A DNA stretch of 64,000 bases from Lachnospiraceae bacterium (GTDB taxonomy: Bacteria; Bacillota; Clostridia; Lachnospirales; Lachnospiraceae). The number at the start of each line of letters is the position of its first letter. The first letter of the stretch is position 1. Positions 16,454 to 26,200 of the stretch are shown here, piece by piece. The notes under the pieces were generated by a model, which made no database searches, was not told the DNA's origin, and saw only the letters and a program-made list of their open reading frames with translations. The stretch is from contig JAGAMY010000028.1 in NCBI GenBank assembly GCA_017624495.1, forward strand, positions 1 through 64,000, read 5' to 3'. Both the position numbers and the translations under genes were made by a program.

Positions 16454-19153
16454 GTGAAGGAAATTAGATTTTTAGATGAAAATGGCAGTTTTACCTTAGA
16501 ACAACCGGAAAAATATGGTTATTTGTACTTTCCGTTAGCAAGTGAAACAGGCTTAAAAAGTGCAGTTTCACCGACTTTAGGGGGAGATGCAAAAATAGAT
16601 CAGAATACATTTTTGTTAGAACCGGTAAGTGTGGAAAATTTACATAATAACCGCAGCAGCAGAAATTTCTGGTGCAATATAAAAGGAAAGGGCTGCTGGT
16701 CGGCTACAGGTGTGTCCGCAGAACAGATGGCAGAACGTTGTACCGGAAAAAGCGATAAAAGCTGCATAACCGCAGGTTTTATGTGGCAGAAGGTAAGCCG
16801 GGAATCAGAAAAGTATAAATTAAGGGCAGAGGTACTCTCCTTTGTTCCTGTGGATACAAATGTGGAAGTTATGCAGGTAAAAATAAAGAATATCGGCGAA
16901 GAGCGTGTAGAGTTTGTGCCTACAGCAGTCATTCCACTCTATGGAAGAAGTGCGGATAATCTTCGTGACCACAGACATGTGACTGCATTACTGCATCGGA
17001 TACACACAACGGAATATGGCGTGGAGGTGACACCAACCCTGTCCTTTGATGAAAGAGGACATCAGAAAAATGCTATGACGTATTTTGTGTATGGAATGGA
17101 TGAAAATGGCTGTATGCCAGTGGATTTTTATCCTGCTGTGGATGATTTTGTGATGGAAGGCGGAAATTTTGCATGTCCATATGCGGTTTATCAGAATATA
17201 AAAGGAACAAAAGCCGGAGAAGATTTAGAGGGCAGCGAAGCTGTAGGCGGTCTGCATTTTGCAGAGAAATCCCTAGCACCCGGAGAATGTGTGTCTTATA
17301 CCATTTTACTTGGTGTGACGGATAATATTGTGGAAAATAAAGCGTTAATGCATCGTTTTTGTGGAAAAGAGCAGTTAAAACAGGAATTTGCTCAGGTAAA
17401 AAATTACTGGCAGAACGCAATAAATGTTGACTATTGTACCGGGGACAAGGAATTTGACAGGTTCATGAAATGGGTCAGCTTTCAGCCTATGCTGCGCAGA
17501 TTATTTGGCTGTTCATTCCTTCCTCATCATGATTACGGAAAAGGCGGCAGAGGCTGGAGAGATTTGTGGCAGGATTGTCTGGCGCTTTTGATTATGAATC
17601 CAAAGGGTGTGCGGCAGATGCTTGTGGACAATTTTGCCGGTGTTCGTATGGATGGCAGCAATGCCACGATTATCGGCAGCAAACAGGGAGAATTTATTGC
17701 TGACCGTAATAACATTACAAGAGTCTGGATGGATCATGGTGTATGGCCGCTTATGACAACGAAACTCTACATTCACCAGACCGGGGACTTAGAGCTGCTG
17801 GATGAAGAGGTGACGTACTTTAAGGACAGACAGATTTACAGAGGGACAAAGACCGATGAAAAATGGACAGAGGCATATGGCTGCTGGCAGAAAACGAAAA
17901 ATGGCAGTAGTTATAAGGGCAGCATTTTGGAACATCTGCTGATACAGAATTTGACAGCCTTTTATGAAGTTGGTGAACATAATATCATGCGTCTGCGTGG
18001 TGCGGACTGGAACGATGCGCTGGATATGGCAGAGGAACGGGGCGAAAGCGTGGCATTTACCAATGCTTATGCCGGAAATCTGGCAGATTTGGCAGACTTA
18101 TTAAAGGCATATCAGAAGAAAACCGGAAAAAATACGGTAAAGATTACAAAAGCACTTATGGGGCTGGTAGAACAGAAATGTTATACCTCGGTTCAGAAAA
18201 AAACAGAAATATTGCAAAAATATTTAAAGACCTGTGCCCATGATGTATCCGGTGAAATGACAGAAGTATCCATAGAAAGTCTGGTGCTTAGTCTTTTGGA
18301 AAAATCCAAGTGGCTGATGGAGCATATCCGCAAACAGGAGTGGGTAGAGGATAAGGAAGGCAATGGCTGGTTTAATGGTTACTATGACAATCATGGCAGA
18401 CAGGTGGAAGGTGAATTTGCTTTAGGAGTCCGAATGATGTTGACAGGTCAGGTATTTTCCATTATGGCAGGTACAGCAAAGGATGCGCAGATAGCGGCTA
18501 TTGTGAAAAGTGCAGATAAATACCTGTACCAGAAAGAAACCGGAGGATATCGTTTAAATACAAATTTCCACGAAGTAAAAATGGATTTAGGTCGTATGTT
18601 TGGATTTGCCTATGGAGAAAAAGAAAACGGAGCAGTCTTTTCCCACATGGCGGTAATGTATGCCAATGCATTATATAAGCGTGGCTATGTAAAAGAAGGC
18701 TTTAAGGCATTAGATGCATTGGAAAAACAGGCAATGGATTTTAAAACCAGTCAGATTTATCCGGGAATCCCGGAATACTTTAATGCAAAGGGCAGAGGTC
18801 TGTATCACTATCTGACAGGTGCAGCAAGCTGGTATATGCTGACGGTTATCACGGAAATGTTTGGTGTCCGGGGTGAATTTGGTGACTTAAAAATAGAGCC
18901 AAAGCTTTTAGCAGAGCAGTTTGACGATTTACATAAAGCATCTGTGGAACTGCAGTTTGCAGGAAAAAAATGGACAGTGGTTTATGTCAATACAGAAGAA
19001 AAAGAATATGGAAATTATAAAATTGCAGGTGCATTTTTGGATAAGCAGGAGATAGCTGTATTGGAAAATGCGGCATATATCACCATACCAAAGGAGCAGT
19101 TTGCGCAGGCAGATACAAAAAGAGAACATATTGTAGAAATTTTGTTGGGATAA
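16454..19153 (+). CDS. GH94 glycoside phosphorylase (cellobiose/laminaribiose phosphorylase-like)
   Basis: The 899-residue enzyme belongs to the GH94 inverting disaccharide phosphorylases. It has an N-terminal beta-sandwich (GYLYFPL near the start, [17 protein letters not shown]), an (alpha/alpha)6 barrel with [14 protein letters not shown] and the catalytic-acid signature [11 protein letters not shown] (D518), and late [20 protein letters not shown] and YPGIPEYF segments. The length is longer than typical cellobiose phosphorylase (about 810-820) and closer to laminaribiose phosphorylase (about 900); specificity is not proved. GTG at 16454 is preceded by AGGAGGAAAG. It is presumably cytosolic and releases alpha-glucose 1-phosphate. 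The next phosphorylase gene starts 17 bases downstream. Confidence 0.85.
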   Translation: MKEIRFLDENGSFTLEQPEKYGYLYFPLASETGLKSAVSPTLGGDAKIDQNTFLLEPVSVENLHNNRSSRNFWCNIKGKGCWSATGVSAEQMAERCTGKSDKSCITAGFMWQKVSRESEKYKLRAEVLSFVPVDTNVEVMQVKIKNIGEERVEFVPTAVIPLYGRSADNLRDHRHVTALLHRIHTTEYGVEVTPTLSFDERGHQKNAMTYFVYGMDENGCMPVDFYPAVDDFVMEGGNFACPYAVYQNIKGTKAGEDLEGSEAVGGLHFAEKSLAPGECVSYTILLGVTDNIVENKALMHRFCGKEQLKQEFAQVKNYWQNAINVDYCTGDKEFDRFMKWVSFQPMLRRLFGCSFLPHHDYGKGGRGWRDLWQDCLALLIMNPKGVRQMLVDNFAGVRMDGSNATIIGSKQGEFIADRNNITRVWMDHGVWPLMTTKLYIHQTGDLELLDEEVTYFKDRQIYRGTKTDEKWTEAYGCWQKTKNGSSYKGSILEHLLIQNLTAFYEVGEHNIMRLRGADWNDALDMAEERGESVAFTNAYAGNLADLADLLKAYQKKTGKNTVKITKALMGLVEQKCYTSVQKKTEILQKYLKTCAHDVSGEMTEVSIESLVLSLLEKSKWLMEHIRKQEWVEDKEGNGWFNGYYDNHGRQVEGEFALGVRMMLTGQVFSIMAGTAKDAQIAAIVKSADKYLYQKETGGYRLNTNFHEVKMDLGRMFGFAYGEKENGAVFSHMAVMYANALYKRGYVKEGFKALDALEKQAMDFKTSQIYPGIPEYFNAKGRGLYHYLTGAASWYMLTVITEMFGVRGEFGDLKIEPKLLAEQFDDLHKASVELQFAGKKWTVVYVNTEEKEYGNYKIAGAFLDKQEIAVLENAAYITIPKEQFAQADTKREHIVEILLG

Positions 19154-19169
19154 GAGATGGAGGAAAATA

Positions 19170-22100
19170 ATGACACAGAAAACAACATTTACCATAGATA
19201 ATTACGGAAAAAAATCTACCTTTGCCAGCTTTTTACCGGGCATTTCCGGTATACATGGAATTCCTATCTGGTGCTATTATGTGAACCGTGGGCAGGGTGT
19301 AGTGAGCTTTGGCGTGGATAACAAAGACCATGCCATTATGGAATTTTATCCGGCGCATCAGGCTTACCAGAATGTAAAAACCACAGGTTTTCGTACGTTC
19401 ATCAAAAAAGAAGGAAAAATCTATGAACCCTTTTCGAAAGAGCAGATACCGCATAGTATGCATATTTCCATGAATGGTCTGGATATTGAAGATACAAATA
19501 CGGAAAATGGACTGAAAACAAAGGTCAGCTATTTTAGCCTTCCGGGTGAACGGGTAGGCGCACTGGTGCGGAAGGTGACCATAGAAAATCTTGCAGAAGA
19601 AACCGTAGAATTAGAGATATTAGATGGTATGCCGGCATTGATTCCCTATGGCGTAGAGCTTGAAAGCATGAAAAATATGGGACAGACAGCAAAGGCATGG
19701 ATGCAGGCAGAGGACGTAGAAAGTGGCATGCCGTATTTTCGAGTTCGTGCAAGTATGGCAGATACAGCAACGGTAAGTGCCATTTTGGGTGGAAACTTTT
19801 CCTATGGCTGTTTAGAGGATGGCACATTATTAAAACCGTTGGTAGATCCAACTGTAGTATTTTCCTATGATACCTCTCTGCGCAGTGCAGCAGGTTTTGA
19901 AGAAAAAACCATAGAGCAGCTTTATAACGCAACACAGGCAACCAAAAATCAGCTGCCATGTAATTTCTATGGTATAAAACGAAGCTTAACAGCAGGTGAA
20001 GCCGTTACGATGTATGAAGTTATCGGTCAGGTGGAAAATAAGGATGTTTTGCAGAAATTTTTAGACAAAAAAATAGACGGAAAATATTTTGCTGCAAAGA
20101 AAAGGGAGGCAGACAGTTATGTGGAGGAAATTTGTAAAGGAATTTCTACAAAAACTGCTTCTAAGGATTTTGATGCCTACTGCCAGTATACCTATATGGA
20201 TAATGTACTTCGTGGCGGATATCCTATCCGCTTAGGCAGTAATAAGATTTTTTATGTGTATTCCAGAAAACATGGAGATTTAGAGCGTGATTATAATTAT
20301 TTTTCCATGCTGCCGGAATTTTACTCTCAGGGAAATGGAAACTTCCGTGATGTGAACCAGAATCGTCGGTGTGATGTCTTTTTTGCACCTTTCGTAGGCA
20401 GGGAAAACATCAAAGAATTTTACAGCCTGATACAGCTAGACGGATATAATCCGCTTGGCATTGAAAAGCTGACATACCAGTTAGAGCCTGCAATTGCAGA
20501 AGAAATTTTGTCTGTTGAAAAAGATAGCGGAAGAATAAATGAGGAAGTACTTGAAGAAATCAAAGACTTTGTAAATAAACCTTTTACTCCGGGGGCATTA
20601 TACAAAAAATTAGATGCCTGTATGGCAGAAGAGGATGTGGAAGCTCTCTTTTTGCGGTTGATTGATTTTGCCAAAGGACTGGTAAATGGAAATTTTGGTG
20701 AAGGCTACTGGAGTGACCACTGGACCTATAATTTAGACTTAATCGCAGACTATCTGGAGGTATTTCCGGAAAAAGAAGAGGAAATGCTTTTCGAAAAGGA
20801 TTATAGCTGCTTTTTATCCCAGATAAATATACAGCCAAGAAAGAAACGTTATGCGAAAACGCCAAACGGACTGCGTCAGTATCATTTTTTGGACGAAAAA
20901 GGGAAACGTCATACGGAAGAGAAACTGGTGCGCATGGATTTTGGCAAAGGCGAGCCATACAAAATGACGTTGTTAGCAAAGCTTGTGCTGTTATGTGCAG
21001 CAAAATTCGCTGCGCTTGATGCGTATGGTATGGGAATTGAGATGGAGGGAGGCAAGCCCGGCTGGTATGATGCCCTAAATGGTATGCCGGGAATGTTTGG
21101 TTCATCCATGGCAGAAACCTACGAACTATGCCGGATGTTAGAATATACGCTGGATGTTTTGAAAAAATATCCGGGAGAAGTGGAACTGCTTAAGGAGCTG
21201 GCAGAGTTTTTAAGGGTATTAGATACCATGAACAAAAAAGAAAGAAAAGTCATACATGCATGGGAAGATATGGATTGTACAGCAGAAATGATTACTGCGC
21301 AGGGAGAGCTTCTCTCTTTCTGGAATGATATAAATGATGCAAAAGAAGCCTATAGAGTGAAAGTATTTGACGGAATTTCCGGTGCAGAAGATATTTTGAC
21401 AACCGAAGAAATTACAGATATTTTTGAAGGATTTTTAAGTACGGTGAAATGTGGAATAAGAAAGGCGTGTATTTTAGGAAACGGCATAAGTCCGACCTAT
21501 TTTACCTATGAAGTACCGGAATATAAAGAAGTGGAAGAAGGAATTGAACCTTTGCGCTTTGTAGTAAAGCCTGTACCTGCATTTTTAGAAGGACCTGTCC
21601 GCTATTTGAAATTACAGGATACAAAGGAAAATAAACAGGCTTTATACGACAGGGTGAAAAACAGTGATTTATATGATGAAAAACTGCATATGTATAAAGT
21701 CAATGCTTCGTTAGAAGAGGCATCCTATGAACTAGGAAGAGCAAGAGCCTTTACACCGGGCTGGCTGGAAAATGAGTCCATCTGGCTGCATATGGAATAT
21801 AAATACCTGCTGGAATTACTTCGCAACGGCATGTATGAGGAGTTTTTTGCGGATTTCCATCAGGCAGCAGTACCATTTTTAGACCCTAAGGTATATGGAA
21901 GAAGTATCTATGAAAACTCCTCCTTTATAGCCAGCAGTAAAAATCCGGATGCGTCCATACATGGAAAAGGCTTTGTGGCAAGATTAAGCGGTTCTACTGT
22001 GGAATTTATCAGTATGTGGAAATGGATGTTATTTGGCGAAAGTGTATTTTCCTTGCAAGAGGGTAAATTATGCTTTACCCCACAGCCTGCGCTGCCGAAA

Positions 22101-22343
22101 TATCTGATTCCGGCAGATGGAAAGGTTTGCGCAGTTATGCTTGGGAATGTAGCGGTGACGTATCAGTTTGACGAGGTAAAAGATTATATTCCGGGTAATT
22201 ATCGTATTTCACAGATGCGTTTTGTGTATAAGAATAAGCGGGTAGTGAATGTAAATGGAGGCTGTGCAGAGGAGAATATTGCGAGAAATCTTAGGGATGG
22301 AGAGATTTTAAGTGTGGAAATATTTGTCGGAATAAAAAAATGA
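19170..22343 (+). CDS. Large GH94-related glycoside phosphorylase (about 120 kDa)
   Basis: The 1057-residue protein is related to cellobiose phosphorylase-type enzymes but much larger. It begins with [20 protein letters not shown] and [20 protein letters not shown], and its barrel contains [24 protein letters not shown] and [12 protein letters not shown], where D634 is the candidate general acid. The size suggests an oligosaccharide phosphorylase such as those in GH94 (1,2-beta-oligoglucan), GH149 or GH161 (beta-1,3-oligoglucan). I cannot assign the family from sequence reading alone. Together with the disaccharide-size enzyme upstream, it could degrade a beta-glucan chain stepwise. The start follows GATGGAGGAAAATA; no signal peptide is present. 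Confidence 0.75.
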   Translation: MTQKTTFTIDNYGKKSTFASFLPGISGIHGIPIWCYYVNRGQGVVSFGVDNKDHAIMEFYPAHQAYQNVKTTGFRTFIKKEGKIYEPFSKEQIPHSMHISMNGLDIEDTNTENGLKTKVSYFSLPGERVGALVRKVTIENLAEETVELEILDGMPALIPYGVELESMKNMGQTAKAWMQAEDVESGMPYFRVRASMADTATVSAILGGNFSYGCLEDGTLLKPLVDPTVVFSYDTSLRSAAGFEEKTIEQLYNATQATKNQLPCNFYGIKRSLTAGEAVTMYEVIGQVENKDVLQKFLDKKIDGKYFAAKKREADSYVEEICKGISTKTASKDFDAYCQYTYMDNVLRGGYPIRLGSNKIFYVYSRKHGDLERDYNYFSMLPEFYSQGNGNFRDVNQNRRCDVFFAPFVGRENIKEFYSLIQLDGYNPLGIEKLTYQLEPAIAEEILSVEKDSGRINEEVLEEIKDFVNKPFTPGALYKKLDACMAEEDVEALFLRLIDFAKGLVNGNFGEGYWSDHWTYNLDLIADYLEVFPEKEEEMLFEKDYSCFLSQINIQPRKKRYAKTPNGLRQYHFLDEKGKRHTEEKLVRMDFGKGEPYKMTLLAKLVLLCAAKFAALDAYGMGIEMEGGKPGWYDALNGMPGMFGSSMAETYELCRMLEYTLDVLKKYPGEVELLKELAEFLRVLDTMNKKERKVIHAWEDMDCTAEMITAQGELLSFWNDINDAKEAYRVKVFDGISGAEDILTTEEITDIFEGFLSTVKCGIRKACILGNGISPTYFTYEVPEYKEVEEGIEPLRFVVKPVPAFLEGPVRYLKLQDTKENKQALYDRVKNSDLYDEKLHMYKVNASLEEASYELGRARAFTPGWLENESIWLHMEYKYLLELLRNGMYEEFFADFHQAAVPFLDPKVYGRSIYENSSFIASSKNPDASIHGKGFVARLSGSTVEFISMWKWMLFGESVFSLQEGKLCFTPQPALPKYLIPADGKVCAVMLGNVAVTYQFDEVKDYIPGNYRISQMRFVYKNKRVVNVNGGCAEENIARNLRDGEILSVEIFVGIKK

Positions 22344-22371
22344 CACCTTTATAAAATTAGGTACATTTTTT
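22334..22371 (+). terminator. Weak terminator-like hairpin
   Basis: AAATGACACCT pairs imperfectly with AGGTACATTT, followed by six T residues. It may attenuate transcription between the phosphorylase genes and the binding-protein gene rather than stop it. Confidence 0.4.
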
Positions 22372-22447
22372 CAAAGAATATAGACATCTATAATACAACT
22401 ATCAACAGAAAACAAAACAAAGTTGAGAAAAACAGGAGGATATTTTT

Positions 22448-23833
22448 ATGAGATGTAAAAGAGTAATTTCCGCAATATTAGCAGGAACTATGGCATTGTC
22501 CTTAGCAGCATGCGGAAAAACAGCAGAAACAGGTAATGACACAGCAAAAACAGCAGAGGAAGGAAAAGCATCCGCTGCAAAAGAAAATGAATTGGTAATT
22601 TGGACATTAGCAGACGATTTAGAGGACTTTGCTGAAAAATATCAGGAAGAAACCGGAGTAACCGTACATACTACAGTAATTCCACCGGAAGAATATCCGA
22701 CAAAGGTACAGACAGCATTATTAGCAGAAGAGACAGAGCCGGATATCATCGTAGGTGAGCCACAGATGTTAGAAGACTTTTTTGAACAGGGATTTTTTGA
22801 AGATTTAGACCAGTTTGGTGCACAGGATTATGCAGACCAGATTGTAGATTATGTGTGGGAAGTCGGACAGGATGCGGAAGGTGTACAAAGAGCTATTTCT
22901 TATCAGATTACACCGGCTGGATTCTATTATAGAAGAGATATCGCACAGGAAGTATTCGGAACAGAAGATCCGGAGGAAATCGCTAAATTATTTGCAGATT
23001 ACCCTACCATTTTAGAAACAGCTCAGACCTTAAAGGCAGCAGGCTACCGTATTTTTGCTTCGGATGCGGAAACCCAGTACTTCGCTGGCGACTCTGCATG
23101 GGTAGTTGATGGCAAATTAAATGTTGCACAGGCAAGACATGATTATATGGACTTATGCGTGGAACTGTATCAGCAGGATTTAACAGCATATGCCGCACAG
23201 TGGGCAACACCATGGTATATGGCTATGGGCGGCGAAGTACCTATCTTAACGGCAGAAACCCAGTGGGGTACAGATGACTTAAATGTATGGGATTCCGAAG
23301 CATTTAAAGCAGCAACTGCAGATTATGAAAGAACAGAAGTATTTGCTTATGGACTTCCGGCATGGGGTGTAATTACCATGCGTGACAACATGGGTGATAC
23401 CAGTGGAAAATGGGGCGTATGCTCCGGTCCTGCTTATGGATTTGGTGGTGGTACCTATATTGGTATTTCTTCTAAATCAGAAAGAAAAGAATTAGCATGG
23501 GATTTCTTAAAATTTGCAACATTAAATGAAGATACAGCAAATTGGTGGATTGAAAAATCCGATGGAGATACTGTTTCCTTAATTTCTGCCATTGAAGCAC
23601 ATAAAGATGATGAAAATGCAGTATACGGCGGGCAGAAGCTTTATGCTTTCTGGTTAGAGCAGGCAGAGGGCATTGATTATTCTAAGGTTACACGTTATGA
23701 CAAAGCTATCAACGATGCATGGGGCAATGCGATTTCAGCAGTAAAAACCGGTGAAAAGACCAAAGAAGAAGCGATTTCAGAATTTTATGATGTGATTGAA
23801 TCTACTTACCCGGATATTACTGTGGAAAGATAA
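22448..23833 (+). CDS. Sugar ABC transporter substrate-binding lipoprotein
   Basis: The 461-residue protein has a lipoprotein signal ending in the lipobox SLAAC, an acidic/alanine-rich linker and a family-1 solute-binding fold (LVIWTLADDLEDFAEKYQEE, EPDIIVGEPQMLEDFFEQ, the late WDFLKFATLNEDTANWW). It would capture the oligosaccharide degraded by the two upstream phosphorylases and hand it to the two permeases that follow. The start has ACAGGAGGATATTTTT. The sequence does not reveal the ligand. No cognate ATPase gene is nearby. Confidence 0.92.
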   Translation: MRCKRVISAILAGTMALSLAACGKTAETGNDTAKTAEEGKASAAKENELVIWTLADDLEDFAEKYQEETGVTVHTTVIPPEEYPTKVQTALLAEETEPDIIVGEPQMLEDFFEQGFFEDLDQFGAQDYADQIVDYVWEVGQDAEGVQRAISYQITPAGFYYRRDIAQEVFGTEDPEEIAKLFADYPTILETAQTLKAAGYRIFASDAETQYFAGDSAWVVDGKLNVAQARHDYMDLCVELYQQDLTAYAAQWATPWYMAMGGEVPILTAETQWGTDDLNVWDSEAFKAATADYERTEVFAYGLPAWGVITMRDNMGDTSGKWGVCSGPAYGFGGGTYIGISSKSERKELAWDFLKFATLNEDTANWWIEKSDGDTVSLISAIEAHKDDENAVYGGQKLYAFWLEQAEGIDYSKVTRYDKAINDAWGNAISAVKTGEKTKEEAISEFYDVIESTYPDITVER

Positions 23834-23842
23834 AAAAATGAT

Positions 23843-23870
23843 GTGTCAGCCTGCAAATATGCAGGCTGCA
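23843..23870 (+). promoter_or_regulatory. Intercistronic stem-loop between binding protein and permeases
   Basis: AGCCTGCA and TGCAGGCT form a perfect 8-bp stem with an AATA loop, extendable by GTG/CAC, with no T-run. It occupies the same position as the hairpin at 6318-6346 in the raffinose operon and probably sets binding-protein to permease mRNA ratios. Confidence 0.6.
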
Positions 23871-23915
23871 CAGTAATAGCTGAAGTAAATACCGCGAAAG
23901 GGCAAGGAGTTATTT

Positions 23916-24839
23916 ATGAAAACAAAGAAAAAAGGAATGAAAAAATATGACAATATGGGTTATTGGTTTGTATTGCCTTTCGTTGTTGTATTTTGCATAT
24001 TCAGTGTATATCCGGTACTTCGGACACTTTATATCAGTTTTACCGACATGCGGATTTTTGAACCGGATACCGCATGGGTATGGTTGGATAATTATAAACG
24101 TGTATTAACAGATAAATTTTTCTGGAGAGCCTTGGGAAATACCATTCGCATCTGGGGTGTGAACATTGTTTTACAGCTTGGACTTGCATTTCTTCTGATG
24201 ATGGTATTTTCGGATATGAAATATAAAATCAAAGGTCTGGCGGTTTTCCGTATTGTATACTATCTGCCAAACCTTATTGCAGCCACATCAATTGCATTTT
24301 TGTTTCTTACCTTATTAGATTGGCGTTACGGTACATTTAACCAGATTATCAATGCTATCTGCAACTTTATCGGTATTTCCTATAATCCGATTAACTGGCT
24401 GGGTACAGAGCAGTTTGCAGGTGTATCCATATCCGTGATACAGACATGGATGTGGTTTGGTAATTCCTTCATTATGCTTATGGCAGGTGTACAGGGAATT
24501 TCCAAAGATTATTTTGAAGCAGCAGCTATTGACGGTGCCGGCAGATGGACAATTTTTAGAAAAATTACTTTACCGCTTATTAAGCCAATTTTAACCTATG
24601 TGGCAATTACGTCCTTAATCGGTGGCTTACAGATGTTTGACCTGCCGTATTTGATGGCAAAAAAAGCAGATGCATCCTACAATTCCGTACAGACAGTGGT
24701 TATGTACATGTATAAATTCGGTTTTGAAACAGGAACGACACAGACCAGTTACGCATCAGCAGTTGCCTATGTATTGTTTGCGATTATTTGTATTGTATCT
24801 ATTGTGCAGTTCAAGGTTATGAATGGAAAGGAGGATTAA
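23916..24839 (+). CDS. Sugar ABC transporter permease (MalF/UgpA type)
   Basis: The 307-residue protein starts with a basic cytoplasmic tip and a first helix (GYWFVLPFVVVFCIFSVYPV), has about six membrane segments and carries the EAA loop DYFEAAAIDGAGRWTIFRKI about two thirds along. It is the first of two permeases for the 22448-23833 binding protein. The start follows GCAAGGAGTTATTT. Its stop is 5 bases before the next gene, so translation is likely coupled. Confidence 0.92.
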   Translation: MKTKKKGMKKYDNMGYWFVLPFVVVFCIFSVYPVLRTLYISFTDMRIFEPDTAWVWLDNYKRVLTDKFFWRALGNTIRIWGVNIVLQLGLAFLLMMVFSDMKYKIKGLAVFRIVYYLPNLIAATSIAFLFLTLLDWRYGTFNQIINAICNFIGISYNPINWLGTEQFAGVSISVIQTWMWFGNSFIMLMAGVQGISKDYFEAAAIDGAGRWTIFRKITLPLIKPILTYVAITSLIGGLQMFDLPYLMAKKADASYNSVQTVVMYMYKFGFETGTTQTSYASAVAYVLFAIICIVSIVQFKVMNGKED

Positions 24840-24844
24840 GAACC

Positions 24845-25681
24845 ATGAATGGAATCGGTTATAAAATAAAAAAATCCATATTGTATATACTCTTAATTCT
24901 GCTTGGTATTACCTGTATGCTTCCGTTCATTCTGATGCTTGTCAATGCCACCAGAAGCGGCACAGAGATTGCAAGCTCCTTTACCTTTATTCCGGGTAAC
25001 AGCTTAAAGGATAACTGGAATACCGTGTTTGAATATTTTAACCTGTTCAAGGGTATTTGGAACAGTGTAAAAGTAGCTGTTCCGGCAACACTTTTAACGG
25101 TATATTTTTCTGCCATGACAGCTTATGGACTGGCAATGTATAAGTTTAAAGCAAATAAACTGATTTTTGGAACGATTCTTGTATTTATGATGATTCCGGG
25201 ACAGTTAAGTCTTATTGGATTTTACAATCTGTGTACAAAACTACATTTGGTAAATTCCTACATACCATTGATTATTCCGGCAATTGCAGCACCGGGAACC
25301 GTATTTTTCTTAAGACAGTATGCCATGTCTTCCCTGTCAAAGTCATTAATCGAAGCTGCCAGAATTGATGGTGCCAGTGAGTTTTATATCTTTCACCGGA
25401 TTGCCATTCCGATTATGGCACCGGGTATGGCAACCATGGGAATTATGAGTTTTATTACAAATTGGAACAATTACTTACTGCCAATGATTGTATTAAATGA
25501 TAAGGAGAAATTTACACTTCCGGTTATGATGGCAAGTCTTCGTGCTTCCACGGATATTCAGGCAAATCAGGGTGCAATTTATTTATCCGTTGCTATTTCG
25601 GTAATTCCGATTTTACTGGTATTTGCCTTCTTCTCTAAATATATTATCAGCGGTATTTCTGCCGGAGCAGTAAAAGAATAA
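24845..25681 (+). CDS. Sugar ABC transporter permease (MalG/UgpE type)
   Basis: This 278-residue polytopic protein has six predicted helices, LPFILMLVNATRSGTEI after the first one and the EAA loop SKSLIEAARIDGASEFYIFH. It is the second permease of the beta-glucan-type operon. The ATG at 24845 is preceded by AAAGGAGGATTAAG at the end of the previous gene. The longer frame would start inside the upstream gene without its own ribosome site. The cupin gene follows after 9 bases. Confidence 0.92.
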   Translation: MNGIGYKIKKSILYILLILLGITCMLPFILMLVNATRSGTEIASSFTFIPGNSLKDNWNTVFEYFNLFKGIWNSVKVAVPATLLTVYFSAMTAYGLAMYKFKANKLIFGTILVFMMIPGQLSLIGFYNLCTKLHLVNSYIPLIIPAIAAPGTVFFLRQYAMSSLSKSLIEAARIDGASEFYIFHRIAIPIMAPGMATMGIMSFITNWNNYLLPMIVLNDKEKFTLPVMMASLRASTDIQANQGAIYLSVAISVIPILLVFAFFSKYIISGISAGAVKE

Positions 25682-25690
25682 GGGGCAAAT

Positions 25691-26095
25691 ATGAAAAAAG
25701 CAATAGAGATTGTGGATTTTCCAACGACAGATTACAAACCCCTTGTAGAGTATGAAAACTGGAGAGTTGCCGTATTAGCTTACTGTGAAAATACGACACC
25801 AAAGAAAATTCTTACCATGCAAAAGCATGAAGAGACAGATGAAGTATTTGTATTAGTAAGGGGAAAGGCAACATTAATTACCGCAGGGGATAGAGAAGAA
25901 CCGGACGAGATTTCCTTTACAGAGTTAAAACCCTATAAGGTTTATACTGTCAAAAAAGGTTTCTGGCATAATCATGTATTAGATAAAGAAGGCGTAGTAC
26001 TGATTGTTGAAAATGCAGATACCTCTGATGATAATTCACCTATAAAAAAACTCTCACAAAAACAGATAGAGACGATTTTAGGAACGTTGTTGTAA
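25691..26095 (+). CDS. Small cupin-fold protein
   Basis: The 134-residue cytosolic protein contains a single cupin barrel: KHEETDEVFVLVRGKATLIT forms the first cupin motif and FWHNHVLDKEGVVLIVEN the second, with His/Glu residues placed as metal ligands. It is the last gene of the phosphorylase-transporter operon, 9 bases after the permease. Candidate roles are a sugar-phosphate isomerase or epimerase-like step or a small-molecule sensor; neither can be decided from sequence. A promoter for the next transcription unit overlaps its 3' end. Confidence 0.75.
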   Translation: MKKAIEIVDFPTTDYKPLVEYENWRVAVLAYCENTTPKKILTMQKHEETDEVFVLVRGKATLITAGDREEPDEISFTELKPYKVYTVKKGFWHNHVLDKEGVVLIVENADTSDDNSPIKKLSQKQIETILGTLL

Positions 26096-26115
26096 TACGA
26101 GAAACGTGCTATACT
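26087..26115 (+). promoter_or_regulatory. Probable promoter TTGTTG-17-TATACT
   Basis: TTGTTG at 26087-26092 and TATACT at 26110-26115 have a 17-base spacer. The -35 overlaps the last codons of the cupin gene. It would make a leader of about 80 bases before the 26201 gene, containing the hairpin at 26130-26163. Confidence 0.5.
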
Positions 26116-26129
26116 AAAAATGGAAATAA

Positions 26130-26163
26130 AAGGGCGACAGAGAAAGACTGTTCGCCCCCTTTC
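26130..26163 (+). terminator. Leader hairpin, terminator or attenuator
   Basis: GGGCGACAG and CTGTTCGCCC form a GC-rich stem with one bulge and a 7-base loop, followed by only CCTTTCT. It either ends the cupin operon weakly or acts as an attenuator in the leader of the 26201 gene. Confidence 0.55.
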
Positions 26164-26200
26164 TGGTATTTAAAAGCAGCGGAGGTACTAAGGAGGGAAT

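Noticed and set aside
20584..21105. Minus-strand frame of 173 codons in the large phosphorylase gene
   Set aside because: Shadow of the plus-strand gene with Ser/Pro/His-rich composition, no family motif and no ribosome site.
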